From Cognatishimia activa (lineage in GTDB: Bacteria; Pseudomonadota; Alphaproteobacteria; Rhodobacterales; Rhodobacteraceae), in NCBI RefSeq assembly GCF_017798205.1, contig NZ_CP060010.1:2914001-2978000 (forward strand): a stretch of 64,000 bases of DNA, in the 5' to 3' direction. Numbering within the stretch: position 1 is the first letter of the stretch; every line of letters begins with the position of its first letter. The notes beneath the pieces are model-generated. The model searched no databases. It was not told where the DNA came from and saw only the letters and a list, made by a program, of their open reading frames with translations. Positions 10,273 to 19,678 of this stretch are shown here, piece after piece. The translations under genes were made by a program, and so were the position numbers.

Positions 10273-10290
10273 GTTATATAGGTATATAAC
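10273..10290. promoter_or_regulatory. Perfect 18-bp palindrome upstream of hemA
   Basis: GTTATATA-GG-TATATAAC is an exact inverted repeat in an AT-rich stretch 85 bases upstream of the hemA start and 134 bases upstream of the divergent M20 peptidase start. Its form suits a dimeric regulator. I cannot name the regulator; it does not match the FNR box (TTGAT-N4-ATCAA) or the ICE motif. The rest of the 235-base gap (10189-10423) shows nothing else I can name. Confidence 0.45.
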
Positions 10291-10423
10291 TTACCAATTA
10301 ATTTATACGGTGCATGGGCTTTGTCTATGCGACACATTGTAAAGCCACAGGCGTATTTGGCTAGACAGCAAGTCTTGCCTTGCTAGGGTGACGCAAACTC
10401 CAATTTTTCAAAGGTTTCGAGAC

Positions 10424-11803
10424 ATGGATCTTCAACCCGTCCTGAATAGAATTGATGCGGATATCGATGCCGCCACCGACCGCCTGCTCGATTTATTGCG
10501 CATTCCGTCGATTTCAACCGACCCGGCTTTTGCCGAGGACTGTCAAAATGCCGCGGATTGGTTGGTCAAAGATCTGACCTCTTTGGGAATCGATGCGGCC
10601 AAGCGGGAAACGCCGGGTCACCCTATGGTTGTCGGCCATATCGACGGTGCAGGGCCGCATGTTCTGTTCTATGGCCACTATGATGTGCAGCCGGTTGATC
10701 CATTAGAGCTTTGGGATTCGCCACCTTTTGAACCAGCTATTGAGGACGCTGGTGGGGTAAAACTGATCCGGGGCCGTGGGGCATCTGATGACAAAGGCCA
10801 GTTGATGACCTTTGTCGAGGCCTGCCGCGCGTGGAAGGCCGAGCATGGCGCCCTACCCTGCAAAATCACCTTCTTTTTTGAGGGCGAAGAGGAAAGCGGA
10901 TCGCCGTCGCTGGTGCCTTTCATGAAAGACAATGCCGAAGAACTAAAATCCGACATCGCGCTGATCTGCGACACGGGACTGTTCCAAAGCAAGACGCCTG
11001 CGATCATCACCACTTTGCGCGGTCTCTTGGGCGAAGAACTTACCATCAAAGCCGCCGACAAGGACCTGCACTCCGGAATGTACGGCGGTCTCGCACGCAA
11101 CCCAATTGCGGTACTCTCCAAGATCATTGCCGGGCTGCACGACGAAAATGGCCGCGTTACGGTGCCGGGCTTCTATGACGGGGTGCCGGAGCTGACCGAC
11201 GAGATCAAAGCGCAATGGGAGGCCCTGAACTTTGATCATGGCGCGTTCCTTGGCGATGTTGATCTCTCCGAGCCCGCCGGCGAAGCAGGCCGCACGCCGC
11301 TCGAGAAACTCTGGTCACAACCGACCTGTGAACCCAACGGCATCCTCGGCGGCTATACAGGCGATGGATTCAAAACGGTTCTACCTGCACAGGCCTCTGC
11401 CAAAATCAGCTTCCGCCTTGTCGGCACTCAAGACCCGCTGAAAATCCGTGAGAACTTCCGCGCCTATGTGCAATCCATGCTGCCAAGCGACTGCACCGTA
11501 GAGTTCACGGGTCACGGGGCATCCAAAGCCTCGGCCATGTCCACGAACCATCCGGCCTTTGAACAGGCCCGCGCAGCGCTCAGCGATGAATGGCCAGAGG
11601 CGGCGGCATTTGCCGGATGCGGCGGCTCTATCCCGATTGCCGGGCATTTCAAAACGATTCTGGGCACCGATGCGATGTTGATTGGCTTTGCAAAGGACGA
11701 CGACCAAATCCACTCGCCCAACGAAAAATACGATGTCGAGAGCTTCCATAAAGGCATCCGCAGCTGGGCGCGCATCCTGCATGCGATGACCAAAGACGCC
11801 TAA
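10424..11803 (+). CDS. M20 family metallopeptidase (dipeptidase-like)
   Basis: Cytosolic di-zinc peptidase of 459 residues, of the M20/M25/M40 dipeptidase group. Visible metal-site motifs are YGHYDVQPVDP (His and its Asp), RGASDDKGQ (bridging Asp), FFEGEEESGSPSL (catalytic Glu-Glu) and the C-terminal HSPNEKYDV histidine. The central dimerisation domain (about 190-330) is present. ATG 10424 is chosen for AAAGG at suitable spacing; a GTG 36 bases upstream is also in frame. The exact substrate cannot be told from sequence. A hairpin that could terminate transcription follows at 11841-11878. Confidence 0.9.
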   Translation: MDLQPVLNRIDADIDAATDRLLDLLRIPSISTDPAFAEDCQNAADWLVKDLTSLGIDAAKRETPGHPMVVGHIDGAGPHVLFYGHYDVQPVDPLELWDSPPFEPAIEDAGGVKLIRGRGASDDKGQLMTFVEACRAWKAEHGALPCKITFFFEGEEESGSPSLVPFMKDNAEELKSDIALICDTGLFQSKTPAIITTLRGLLGEELTIKAADKDLHSGMYGGLARNPIAVLSKIIAGLHDENGRVTVPGFYDGVPELTDEIKAQWEALNFDHGAFLGDVDLSEPAGEAGRTPLEKLWSQPTCEPNGILGGYTGDGFKTVLPAQASAKISFRLVGTQDPLKIRENFRAYVQSMLPSDCTVEFTGHGASKASAMSTNHPAFEQARAALSDEWPEAAAFAGCGGSIPIAGHFKTILGTDAMLIGFAKDDDQIHSPNEKYDVESFHKGIRSWARILHAMTKDA

Positions 11804-11840
11804 GCCCTGATTTTTCTAGCGAATTCGCTGATCAAACCGC

Positions 11841-11878
11841 AGGGGCAAAAAACTTTTCATTCCGAGTGTTTTGCCCCT
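11841..11878. terminator. Candidate bidirectional terminator hairpin
   Basis: Ten-base arms AGGGGCAAAA and TTTTGCCCCT face each other across an 18-base loop, 37 bases after the M20 peptidase stop and before tRNA-Ser. There is no long T-tract after the stem, though the arms themselves are A/T-rich on the inside. It may limit read-through into the tRNA. Confidence 0.4.
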
Positions 11879-11916
11879 TGCACCCCCTGACCGCTTTTGG
11901 CTAAACAGCGCCTCAC

Positions 11917-12006
11917 GGAGAGGTGGCCGAGTGGTCGAAGGCGCACGCCTGGAAAGTGTGTAGGCGGGAAACCGTCTCCAGGGTTCGAATCCCTGTCTCT
12001 CCGCCA
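11917..12006 (+). tRNA. tRNA-Ser(GGA)
   Basis: Class II tRNA with a long variable arm. The acceptor stem GGAGAGG pairs with the 3' strand, the anticodon loop reads CTGGAAA (anticodon GGA), the T loop is GGTTCGAATCC, the discriminator is G and CCA is encoded. The following base run contains no terminator that I can see. Confidence 0.97.
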
Positions 12007-12051
12007 CTATCCCGAGAGATTGTGATAAACGACATGCGGCTCCCGCCTGTG

Positions 12052-13365
12052 CTATTTCACTAGCACAATATCGGCCAGAAGCCCGCCGAGGTCCTGACTG
12101 TGACCCAGCACCAAACGCCCGCCGTGCGCACGGGCAGCATCGGCTGTAATCGACAGGCCTAGACCGACACCACTGACTTTGTTCTGATTGCGCGCCGCGT
12201 CCAGTCGGGCAAAAGGCTTCACGGCCTCTTCACGCAGATCCTCAGGGATGCCGGGACCATCATCTTCGACTCGGATCTTGATCTGTTTCTCGCCTTCAAT
12301 CAGACTCACCCGCGCCCGCGTGCCATAACGCACTGCATTGTTGATCAGGTTCTCCACCGCGCGTTGGATCGCCACGCGCCTGATCGAGAGCCGCATTTCA
12401 CCCGAAATAGGCTCCAATGAGACATCCGCCCCATGGGTCGCTGCAAGGTCGACAATGGTGCGCACGAACGGTCCCAAGTCGGTCGATTCCGCATCTCCTT
12501 CGGCTGCGTCTTTGGCAAAGGTTAGAAATTCATCCAACATCCGTTGCATGTCTTCAACGTCGCGCTCAAGCGGTTCGCGTTCATCCTCCTCCAGCATACT
12601 CAACCCCAGGCGCAACCGCGTCAGCGGCGTGCGTAGGTCGTGACTGACGCCAGAAAGCATCAAGGTGCGCTGCTCTAGATGGCGTTCAATCCGCGCCCGC
12701 ATATCGAGAAAAGTCTGTCCAGCCGCACGAATTTCCGAGGCACCTTCTGGTTTGTAACTTAACTTTCGCCCTCGGCCGAAAGCCTCTGCTGCCGTCGCAA
12801 GCCGAGTGATCGGACGCAATTGATTTCTCAGATAGATGAATGAAATCAATGTCATAAGTCCGCCGAAGAAGACCATATTAACCAACAGCTGGTGCGGATT
12901 AGAGGCCGACACTCGTCCGCGTGCAAAGTCAAAGCGAAGGATGCCCAGTGACGTTTCAATCAAAACCCTCACAAAGCGATCATCCGGCAACTGAACCGCA
13001 TACACGCCCGGAACTCGGTTCTTCAATTCACGCGTCACGATGATACCCGAGAAATCAAACCACCGCCGCAAAGACCCGCTGATAGCACCAACATCAAAGG
13101 CAACATTCAGATCCAACCCCTGCGTGAGTTCTCGCGTCCCAACCAAGGCTGCTGTCGGCGTGTCATAGGCGTTCATCTCATCCAAAACGAGGTTCAATTC
13201 GCGCACCAGATTGCCGGTAAGCTGCTCCGTCACCCCTTCGAAGTGACGTTGGATAAACACAACCGAGACCACCAATTGCAGCGTCACCACGGGCAGAATC
13301 AGAATTAACGCTGCGCGCCCATAGATCCCGCGGGGCATGTATCGTTTGAGCCAATCGAAATTCAT
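12052..13365 (-). CDS. EnvZ-like sensor histidine kinase
   Basis: Inner-membrane two-component kinase of 437 residues. A first transmembrane helix (about 18-38), a periplasmic region and a second helix near residue 165-185 precede a HAMP linker ([16 protein letters not shown]). The phosphoacceptor region is [15 protein letters not shown], and the ATPase domain has [17 protein letters not shown] and GVGLGLSI. The overall layout matches the EnvZ/PetP group, which normally signals to an OmpR-type regulator. No response regulator lies next to it in this window. ATG 13365 is chosen to give a standard N-terminus; the frame extends further upstream without likeness to the family. It is divergent from the MBL-fold gene. 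Confidence 0.88.
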   Translation of the reverse strand: MNFDWLKRYMPRGIYGRAALILILPVVTLQLVVSVVFIQRHFEGVTEQLTGNLVRELNLVLDEMNAYDTPTAALVGTRELTQGLDLNVAFDVGAISGSLRRWFDFSGIIVTRELKNRVPGVYAVQLPDDRFVRVLIETSLGILRFDFARGRVSASNPHQLLVNMVFFGGLMTLISFIYLRNQLRPITRLATAAEAFGRGRKLSYKPEGASEIRAAGQTFLDMRARIERHLEQRTLMLSGVSHDLRTPLTRLRLGLSMLEEDEREPLERDVEDMQRMLDEFLTFAKDAAEGDAESTDLGPFVRTIVDLAATHGADVSLEPISGEMRLSIRRVAIQRAVENLINNAVRYGTRARVSLIEGEKQIKIRVEDDGPGIPEDLREEAVKPFARLDAARNQNKVSGVGLGLSITADAARAHGGRLVLGHSQDLGGLLADIVLVK

Positions 13366-13404
13366 GGCTAGAACCATGCACATAGACGTGCCGAAAGGAA
13401 AGAG

Positions 13405-14310
13405 ATGACTGACGCCAAAGCCCCTGAAGTCGGGATCGCCCAAGAGCTGGACCCCGGCCTGCGCAGAATTCTGGCGCCGAACCCCTCGCCGATGACCTAT
13501 TGGGGCACCAATACTTATCTGCTGGGACACTCAGAAATCACCGTCATCGACCCCGGCCCTGCCGATCCTCGCCATTTGGATGCGATTTTGGCCTCTTTAG
13601 AGGCGGGGCAGAAAGTCGCGAAAATCGTCGTCACACACGCGCATCTGGACCATTCGCCGCTGGCCTCGATGCTGTCAGATCGCACAGGCGCGCCAATCTA
13701 TGCCTTTGGAGATCATTTGGAAGGTCGTAGCGAGATCATGCAGAAACTCTCGGCTCAGGGATTTCTGGGCGGCGGCGAAGGCGTCGATGCCGCGTTCAAG
13801 CCTGATGTGTTGGTCGCCAACGGCGATCAGATCGGCATCGAAGACGGCCAGCTCGAGGTCCTCCATACCCCGGGCCATTTCGGCAATCACATCAGCATCG
13901 CGTGGGATGACATCTGTTTCACCGGAGACCACGTCATGGGCTGGGCCTCCTCACTGGTATCGCCCCCAGACGGAGACCTCACCGACTTTATGGCCTCCTG
14001 CGATCTCTTGGCCGCGCGCCAATGGCGCCGGTTTCACGCAGGCCATGGCGCGCCGATTGAGGATCCCAATGGCCGCCTGACCTGGTTGATCACGCACCGG
14101 AAGGGTCGCGAAAAAGAGATCCTCGAGACCCTGTCCAAAGCACCCGACACCGCCGAAGGACTGGCGCGCAAGATCTATACCGATGTGAACCCGGCGCTCT
14201 TGCCGGCTGCTGCCCGAAATGTCTTTGCACACCTCGTTGACCTGACAGGACGCGGCTTGGCGAAACCGACCCAAGATATTGAATTTACGTCACCTTTCGA
14301 GATCATTTAA
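13405..14310 (+). CDS. Metallo-beta-lactamase-fold hydrolase (LACTB2-like)
   Basis: Cytosolic zinc hydrolase of 301 residues. The di-metal motif THAHLDHS (near residue 78) and the later HTPGHFGNH and FTGDHVMG segments are typical of the MBL superfamily, and the C-terminal winged-helix-like part (about 230-300) is typical of the LACTB2 group, several of which act on RNA or glyoxylase-type thioesters. AAAGGAAAGAG precedes the ATG. The substrate is not known. It stands alone between a divergent kinase gene and tRNA-Asn. Confidence 0.88.
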   Translation: MTDAKAPEVGIAQELDPGLRRILAPNPSPMTYWGTNTYLLGHSEITVIDPGPADPRHLDAILASLEAGQKVAKIVVTHAHLDHSPLASMLSDRTGAPIYAFGDHLEGRSEIMQKLSAQGFLGGGEGVDAAFKPDVLVANGDQIGIEDGQLEVLHTPGHFGNHISIAWDDICFTGDHVMGWASSLVSPPDGDLTDFMASCDLLAARQWRRFHAGHGAPIEDPNGRLTWLITHRKGREKEILETLSKAPDTAEGLARKIYTDVNPALLPAAARNVFAHLVDLTGRGLAKPTQDIEFTSPFEII

Positions 14311-14390
14311 AAAATCTGAGGCAAAAACGAAAAAAATGTAACACCCCCTCTGGACGCCGGAAAATCTTATAGCTATACGGTCCCACATGT

Positions 14391-14465
14391 TCCGGCGTAG
14401 CTCAGCGGTAGAGCAGTTGACTGTTAATCAATTGGTCGTAGGTTCGATCCCTACCGCCGGAGCCA
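14391..14465 (+). tRNA. tRNA-Asn(GTT)
   Basis: Cloverleaf with acceptor TCCGGCG pairing with CGCCGGA, D arm GCTCAGCGGTAGAGC, anticodon loop CTGTTAA (anticodon GTT), T arm GGTTCGATCC, discriminator G and encoded CCA. Confidence 0.98.
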
Positions 14466-14529
14466 AACTCTCCTAAACGATGCGAGACTTTGGTGTTTGT
14501 TCGAAAGGACAAACGCAAAGGGCGCTGCT

Positions 14530-16077
14530 TTAGCGCCCCTTAAACAATCCCCCCAAAAGCCCCCGCACGATGCGACGCCCGGTGGTTCCGGTCAGTTCTT
14601 TGACTACCATGCGTTTCATCTCATAGCCGATGTCGATGTCTTTGCGGCTGCGCATCCGGCGCGAGGTGGAACGGCCGGCGCGACCACCGGAAAACGCCGC
14701 GCGGTAGAAAAATTCTCGTTCCGCGACTGACATCTCCTCTTCACGCGCTTCCTCCGCTTCTGCGGCTTTTGCTGCGGCTTCGGCACGCGCTTGAAGTATC
14801 TCGTAGGCAGACTTGCGGTCCAGCGTCGTTTGATATTTCGCGGCTAGGTCAGAGCCAGCGATCAGTGCCTTGCGCGTCGCTTTGCCCAAAGGCCCGAGTT
14901 TCGAAGACGGCGGCCGGATCAAAGTGCGCTCCACAACACCCGGCACGCCCTTTTTCATCAGCATCGAGGTCACGGCCTCGCCGACGCCGACCTCTTTGAT
15001 CGCCTCTTCCGTCGAAAACCGAGGATTGTCGCGATAGGTCTCGGCTGCCAGTCGCAGGTTCTTGCGATCCCGCGCAGTAAAGGCGCGCAGGGCGTGTTGA
15101 ACGCGATTCCCCAACTGACCGAGGATGTCCTCAGGGACGTCCGCAGGGTTCTGCGTGATGAAATAGACGCCAACGCCTTTGGACCGGATCAGCCGCGCCA
15201 CCTGCTCGACTTTATCCACCAAGGCTTTAGGCGCGTCTTCAAAGAGCAAATGCGCCTCATCAAAGAAGAACACGAGCTTTGGTTTGTCAGGATCCCCAAC
15301 CTCGGGCAGCTCTTCGAAGAGTTCAGACAACAGCCACAAAAGAAAGGTCGCATAGAGCCGCGGTGACGCCATAAGTTTGTCGGCAGCCAGAATGTTGATC
15401 ATCCCTTTGCCTTCTGCATCGGTCCGCATGATGTCCGACAACTCAAGCGCAGGTTCGCCAAAGAACTGCGTGGCCCCCTGGTTTTCCAACACCATCAAGC
15501 GGCGCTGGATGGCTCCAATCGATTGAACCGAGATATTACCGTAGCGCAGAGCCAAATCTGCGCGGTTTTCCCCGACCCAGACCAGAAGAGCCTGTAGATC
15601 CTTTAGATCCAAAAGCGGCAGGCCTTCTTCATCTGCCAGACGGAAGGCAATGTTCAGGATACCCTCTTGCGCCTCAGAGAGTTCCAAAAGCCGACTGACC
15701 AACAAGGGGCCCATTTCAGCAACAGTTGTGCGGACAGGATGGCCCTGATCACCAAAGAGATCCCAGAACGTCACCGGACAGGCGTGGTAGCTGTAATCGT
15801 CAAACCCAATCGTCTCTGCCCGCGATGTAAAGGCCTCGTGCAACTTGAAGCCCTCACTGCCGGCTTGGGCCAATCCGGACAGATCGCCTTTGACGTCAGA
15901 CAGAAAGACAGGCACGCCTGCGTTGGAGAATCCTTCGGCCAGGATCTGCAGTGTCACGGTCTTACCTGTCCCTGTGGCTCCGGCAATCAGGCCGTGTCTG
16001 TTGGCATATTTCAGGTTCAAAAACTGCTTTTCGCCATAGCCCTCGCCACCGCCGCCAATAAAGATACCTTTGTCCAC
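14530..16077 (-). CDS. HerA-like P-loop ATPase (DUF853, YjgR family)
   Basis: Cytosolic ATPase of 515 residues in the HerA/FtsK superfamily. Walker A is GATGTGKTVTL near residue 33, Walker B is FFFDEAHLLF near residue 270, and an arginine-rich C-terminal part with a coiled segment (about 430-470) is present. The family is widespread in Proteobacteria with no firmly established function; HerA proteins are translocases in DNA repair. The start is GTG 16077, preceded by GAGGG at seven bases, and gives the normal VDKGIFIGGG N-terminus. The 23 upstream codons are judged untranslated. Confidence 0.88.
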   Translation of the reverse strand: MDKGIFIGGGGEGYGEKQFLNLKYANRHGLIAGATGTGKTVTLQILAEGFSNAGVPVFLSDVKGDLSGLAQAGSEGFKLHEAFTSRAETIGFDDYSYHACPVTFWDLFGDQGHPVRTTVAEMGPLLVSRLLELSEAQEGILNIAFRLADEEGLPLLDLKDLQALLVWVGENRADLALRYGNISVQSIGAIQRRLMVLENQGATQFFGEPALELSDIMRTDAEGKGMINILAADKLMASPRLYATFLLWLLSELFEELPEVGDPDKPKLVFFFDEAHLLFEDAPKALVDKVEQVARLIRSKGVGVYFITQNPADVPEDILGQLGNRVQHALRAFTARDRKNLRLAAETYRDNPRFSTEEAIKEVGVGEAVTSMLMKKGVPGVVERTLIRPPSSKLGPLGKATRKALIAGSDLAAKYQTTLDRKSAYEILQARAEAAAKAAEAEEAREEEMSVAEREFFYRAAFSGGRAGRSTSRRMRSRKDIDIGYEMKRMVVKELTGTTGRRIVRGLLGGLFKGR

Positions 16078-16472
16078 GAAACACCCTCGCCAAATACCGC
16101 CTCTAAACCCTAGGCTATCTCCATAAAATCGCAACGCTTTGGCCAAATACAGTGGGAATTTTTGTGCGAGCGCAGCAATTTACGATATATTCAGCTTAAT
16201 GAATAAAGACCGTTCACTTTTTCCAGAGAGCCTGTTGACGTGCGAGAAAATACAACGTAGCGTCCAGCCCATAAATAAGTCGGCCAGTCCGACGGGGAGT
16301 GTACGAATTGAAGGGGGCTTGCGGGCCCCCTTCTTCTTTTTTGCGCATTGTTTCAGCGAGTTAACCATTGGCAGGATGCCGCTTGGGATTGTTCTCAAAC
16401 TGGAATTCAACCCTGACAGGAGACGCGCATCGTGCTATGCCCGCAAAAGACAAAACATCTTTGGATAATAAC
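16078..16472. other. Intergenic region with possible small RNA
   Basis: The 395 bases between the HerA-like and IalB-like starts hold no convincing gene. TTGTGC and TATATT (18-base spacing, ending near 16195) resemble a sigma-70 promoter on the + strand. A GTCGG-ccagt-CCGAC hairpin lies at 16279-16293, and a strong terminator follows at 16310-16342. An independent short transcript of about 135 bases is therefore possible. The open frame 16139-16468 reads through the terminator and has no recognisable protein likeness. Confidence 0.4.
16310..16342 (+). terminator. Rho-independent terminator
   Basis: A nine-base stem GAAGGGGGC/GCCCCCTTC with a six-base loop is followed directly by TTCTTTTTTG. 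No gene ends on the + strand just upstream, so it must end either a short RNA or a leader transcript of the IalB-like gene. Confidence 0.75.
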
Positions 16473-17027
16473 GTGAAAAAGCTATTCTCCTTAACGGCGA
16501 GCGCCCTTGTTGCACTGTCAACCTCTGCGTTTGCACAGGAAACCACAGGTGATCAGGGGTTGAGCCTTGGCACACCTGCCGCCCCGACGGTCACGCAAGA
16601 GGTGATTGGGGATTGGACCCTAAATTGTCGCTCTAACGGCGAACGCGAATCCTGCGAACTGTTCCAATTGCTGACCCAAGCAGATGGTGCTCCGGCAGTT
16701 GCTGTGACGCTTTTCCCGGTCGCTGGACAAGGCCAGGCGGTGGCGGGTGCCAATATGATTGCGCCGTTGGAAACGCTTTTGACCGCGCAGCTCTCCATTG
16801 CTGTGGATGAGAACCTGCCCCGCGTTTACCCCTTCGCGTTTTGCAACGCGAATGGCTGCCTCTCGCGGGTTGGCCTCACCCAAGAAGACCTCGACAGCTA
16901 TAAAGCCGGCGGAGCGGCCACGATTTCTATCGTGCCAGCCGCGCAACCTGACCGTTTGGTACAGGTGCAGATGTCTTTGAAAGGCTTCACCAAGGCCTTC
17001 GACACGGCGATGTCAAAACTGCAATAA
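16473..17027 (+). CDS. IalB-family (invasion-associated locus B) exported protein
   Basis: Periplasmic protein of 184 residues of the IalB family (PF06776), common in alphaproteobacteria and of uncertain biochemical role. The GTG start at 16473 gives a clean signal peptide (KKLFSLTASALVALSTSAFA). The mature part has the family's paired cysteines (WTLNCRSNGERESCELFQ and AFCNANGCLSRVG), which probably form disulfides. An ATG at 16437 is also in frame and would add 12 residues; the AGGAG there is too far from it. It is convergent with fabF, with two bases between the stops. Confidence 0.82.
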   Translation: MKKLFSLTASALVALSTSAFAQETTGDQGLSLGTPAAPTVTQEVIGDWTLNCRSNGERESCELFQLLTQADGAPAVAVTLFPVAGQGQAVAGANMIAPLETLLTAQLSIAVDENLPRVYPFAFCNANGCLSRVGLTQEDLDSYKAGGAATISIVPAAQPDRLVQVQMSLKGFTKAFDTAMSKLQ

Positions 17028-17029
17028 GC

Positions 17030-18238
17030 TTAGACTGAACGCAGGGCCAAAACTGCGTTCAGACCGCCAAAGGCGAAGGCATTGGACAAGGCTACATCAA
17101 CCTTCGCCTCGCGCGCCTCATTAGGCACCACATCCAACGCACATTCGGGATCTGGCTCCTCATAATTGATGGTTGGCGCAATGACGCCGTCTTTCAGAGC
17201 CATGATACAAGCCAAAAGCTCGACCGCTCCGGTGCCGCCAATCAGGTGGCCGTGCATGGATTTTGTCGAGCTGATCATCAGATTGTTGGCGTGTTGGCCA
17301 AAGACATCCGCCACAGCGGCGCACTCGGTTTTGTCATTGGCTGCCGTGCCTGTGCCATGGGCGTTGATATAGCCCACCGTGTCTGGTGCGATCTTTGCGT
17401 CCGCCATCGCGCCCGAAATCGCCCGCGCTGCACCGCGTTTTGAGGGCATGACGATATCGCTGGCGTCCGACGTCATGGCAAAGCCCGCCACTTCGGCCAG
17501 GATCTCAGCCCCGCGCGCTTTGGCGTGTTCATATTCCTCAAACACGAAGATCCCAGCGCCTTCGCCCTGCACCATGCCATTGCGGTTGGCAGAAAACGGG
17601 CGACAGGCGTCCTTGGACATGACGCGCAGGCCTTCCCAGGCCTTGACGCCTCCGAAGCAGAGCATCGATTCCGAGCCTCCGGTGATCATCACAGGCGCAA
17701 GACCGCCATGCACCATCTGAAAGGCCGTGCTCATCGCGTGGTTCGAGCTGGCGCAAGCCGACGCGACGGTGAAACTCGGCCCCTTGAGGTTAAACTCCAT
17801 GCTCACATGGCTCGCCGCCGCGTTGTTCATGAGTTTTGGCACTACGAAAGGATGCACCCGGTTTTTACCATCCTCATAGACCGTGCGGTAATTGTCATCG
17901 AGCGTGGTCATACCACCACCCGAGTTGCCCAAAACAACGCCAGAACGGGCCGAGAGTTCGTCACTAAACTCAAGCCCCGCTTGGGAAATTGCCTCACGCG
18001 CTGCAATCAGAGTGAACTGTGTGAAGCGGTCAAACAGGGACATCTGCTGACGATTGAACAGACCCTCAGGATCAAACCCTTTCACCTGAGCGCCGATCTT
18101 GACCGCCAGACGGTCCACGTCCCGCATCTCTAGCGCGCCAATCCCGCAGCGCCCTTCCCGCATCGCTTCCAGAGTTTGTGCAACATTGTGGCCAAGGGCG
18201 TTGATCGTCCCTGCCCCGGTAATAACGACGCGTTTCAT
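17030..18238 (-). CDS. fabF: Beta-ketoacyl-ACP synthase (KAS II type)
   Basis: Cytosolic condensing enzyme of 402 residues that elongates acyl-ACP with malonyl-ACP. The thiolase-fold catalytic triad is visible: Cys in VASACASSNHAM, His in NAHGTGTAANDKTE and His in KSMHGHLIGGTGAVE. It is encoded just downstream of a dedicated acyl carrier protein and lpxD. This suggests a specialised chain, perhaps for lipid A or another envelope lipid, rather than bulk fatty acid synthesis. The specialised role is inference from context. Confidence 0.9.
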   Translation of the reverse strand: MKRVVITGAGTINALGHNVAQTLEAMREGRCGIGALEMRDVDRLAVKIGAQVKGFDPEGLFNRQQMSLFDRFTQFTLIAAREAISQAGLEFSDELSARSGVVLGNSGGGMTTLDDNYRTVYEDGKNRVHPFVVPKLMNNAAASHVSMEFNLKGPSFTVASACASSNHAMSTAFQMVHGGLAPVMITGGSESMLCFGGVKAWEGLRVMSKDACRPFSANRNGMVQGEGAGIFVFEEYEHAKARGAEILAEVAGFAMTSDASDIVMPSKRGAARAISGAMADAKIAPDTVGYINAHGTGTAANDKTECAAVADVFGQHANNLMISSTKSMHGHLIGGTGAVELLACIMALKDGVIAPTINYEEPDPECALDVVPNEAREAKVDVALSNAFAFGGLNAVLALRSV

Positions 18239-18267
18239 TGTGGGTCTTTCACTTCGTTTCGTCGGCC

Positions 18268-18525
18268 CTAGGCCTGTTCTGACACCAGTTTTTCGATACC
18301 AGAAATAATAGTGGCGACGTTTGAAATATCAAAATCGCTCTCGCTTGGCTCATTTGCATTAAATGGGACCGAGATATCAAAGGCCTCTTCAATGGCAAAA
18401 ATGCTCTCAACCAGCCCAAGGCTGTCGATGCCCAGATCCTCTAGCGTGCTGTCAGGCGTGACATCGGAAACCTCCAGAACCGCTTGTTCTGCGATGATCT
18501 CGATTACCTTGTCCTTGACGCTCAT
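18268..18525 (-). CDS. Acyl carrier protein
   Basis: Acidic 85-residue carrier protein. The 4'-phosphopantetheine attachment serine is in LGIDSLGLVES. The ATG at 18525 has AGAGAGGA at good spacing; the frame continues 13 codons upstream into the end of lpxD, which is not used. It lies between lpxD and fabF on the same strand. It differs in sequence from the standard AcpP (no LGADSLDTVE) and probably serves the adjacent condensing enzyme. Confidence 0.9.
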   Translation of the reverse strand: MSVKDKVIEIIAEQAVLEVSDVTPDSTLEDLGIDSLGLVESIFAIEEAFDISVPFNANEPSESDFDISNVATIISGIEKLVSEQA

Positions 18526-18556
18526 GCCAAATCCTCTCTCTTGCCTGAGCAGTGAT

Positions 18557-19651
18557 TTAGTCACTGTCCGCAGGTTTTGAAACCGCTTTCTTCAATTTTG
18601 CAACGTCAGCAAACAAGCGTGGCAGGCGGCGTAGCCCCTTATAGGCTTCGACCTGGCTTTCCATCTTCATGGCGGGATATCCCAGCATAAAGCGCCCTTT
18701 TGGAACATTCGCCAGAACCATAGTCCCTGCCCCCGTGATCACTGCGTCTCCGATCGTCAGGTTGTCCCCAACGCCCGTCTGACCTCCTAGGACCACATTG
18801 TTACCGATCTGTGACGATCCGGCGATTCCGACCATGCCGCAGAGCAGACAATCGTCGCCGACAACGACGTTGTGGCCGACCTGCACGAGGTTATCGAGCT
18901 TGGTGCCATTGCCGATGATCGTGTCGCGAATAGTGCCGCGATCGATACAAGTGTTTGCGCCGACTTCGACGTCATCGCCAATGGTAACCGCTCCAATCGA
19001 ATGGATGCGGGCCCAAGACTGGCGGCTCTCTATCGAGGACTGCCCCAAGGCCTCGCGCGCATCTTCAACCTGATTTTTCTCAGGCGTCACAAAGGAGAAG
19101 CCGTCTCCGCCAATCCGCGCGCCGGGCTGGCAGATAAAATTAGCGCCAATCTTAACCCGCGCAGCGATGCTCACATGGTCGCGCAGGAAGGCATTCGCTC
19201 CGATCTGCGCATCCATGCCAATATAGCACTGAGGCCCAATGACCGAGCTATCTCCGATCACAGCACCGGCTTCTATCACGGTCAGAGGTCCAACGGAAAC
19301 ATCCGCACCGAGCTGCGCTTCGGGACTGACGACTGCGCTCGGGTGAATACCCTGATGAAATCCATGCCCCAGATCATACATCTCGGTCACTGACGCCATG
19401 GCGAACCGTCCACGATCCGGCAGGATCGCAGCCTCAAGCCCAAGGGCCTGCCAATCCGCATCAGGCCAAAGCATTGCGACTTTTGCAGCGCCTTCGCTCA
19501 GGTTTTCCGCAAATATTGGCTTCATCGCGAGCGCCAAATCGCCCACGCCCGCATCCTGAGGCTCGGCCACGCCGGTGACAAGCAAGTCAACGGCCCCAAC
19601 CGCCTCGGCCCCAACGGCGTTTGCGATGTCTTTGACGCTATAGGATGTCAT
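18557..19651 (-). CDS. lpxD: UDP-3-O-(3-hydroxyacyl)glucosamine N-acyltransferase
   Basis: Cytosolic left-handed beta-helix acyltransferase of lipid A synthesis, 364 residues. An N-terminal uridine-binding domain (about 1-105) is followed by hexapeptide repeats ([38 protein letters not shown]) and a C-terminal helical end. The catalytic histidine lies in [15 protein letters not shown]. It is first in a three-gene set with the acyl carrier protein and fabF. In many bacteria lpxD sits beside fabZ and lpxA, so this arrangement is unusual in form but consistent with acyl supply. Confidence 0.93.
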   Translation of the reverse strand: MTSYSVKDIANAVGAEAVGAVDLLVTGVAEPQDAGVGDLALAMKPIFAENLSEGAAKVAMLWPDADWQALGLEAAILPDRGRFAMASVTEMYDLGHGFHQGIHPSAVVSPEAQLGADVSVGPLTVIEAGAVIGDSSVIGPQCYIGMDAQIGANAFLRDHVSIAARVKIGANFICQPGARIGGDGFSFVTPEKNQVEDAREALGQSSIESRQSWARIHSIGAVTIGDDVEVGANTCIDRGTIRDTIIGNGTKLDNLVQVGHNVVVGDDCLLCGMVGIAGSSQIGNNVVLGGQTGVGDNLTIGDAVITGAGTMVLANVPKGRFMLGYPAMKMESQVEAYKGLRRLPRLFADVAKLKKAVSKPADSD

Positions 19652-19678
19652 GCGGCCCCCAGATCTTCTGGGGCAGGT

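Noticed and set aside
11816-12007. Open frame across tRNA-Ser with EPWRR-like protein text
   Set aside because: It is the antisense translation of a tRNA; such frames give familiar-looking false proteins. The tRNA is certain.
16139-16468. 109-codon frame in the HerA-IalB gap
   Set aside because: It runs through a strong terminator and resembles no protein.
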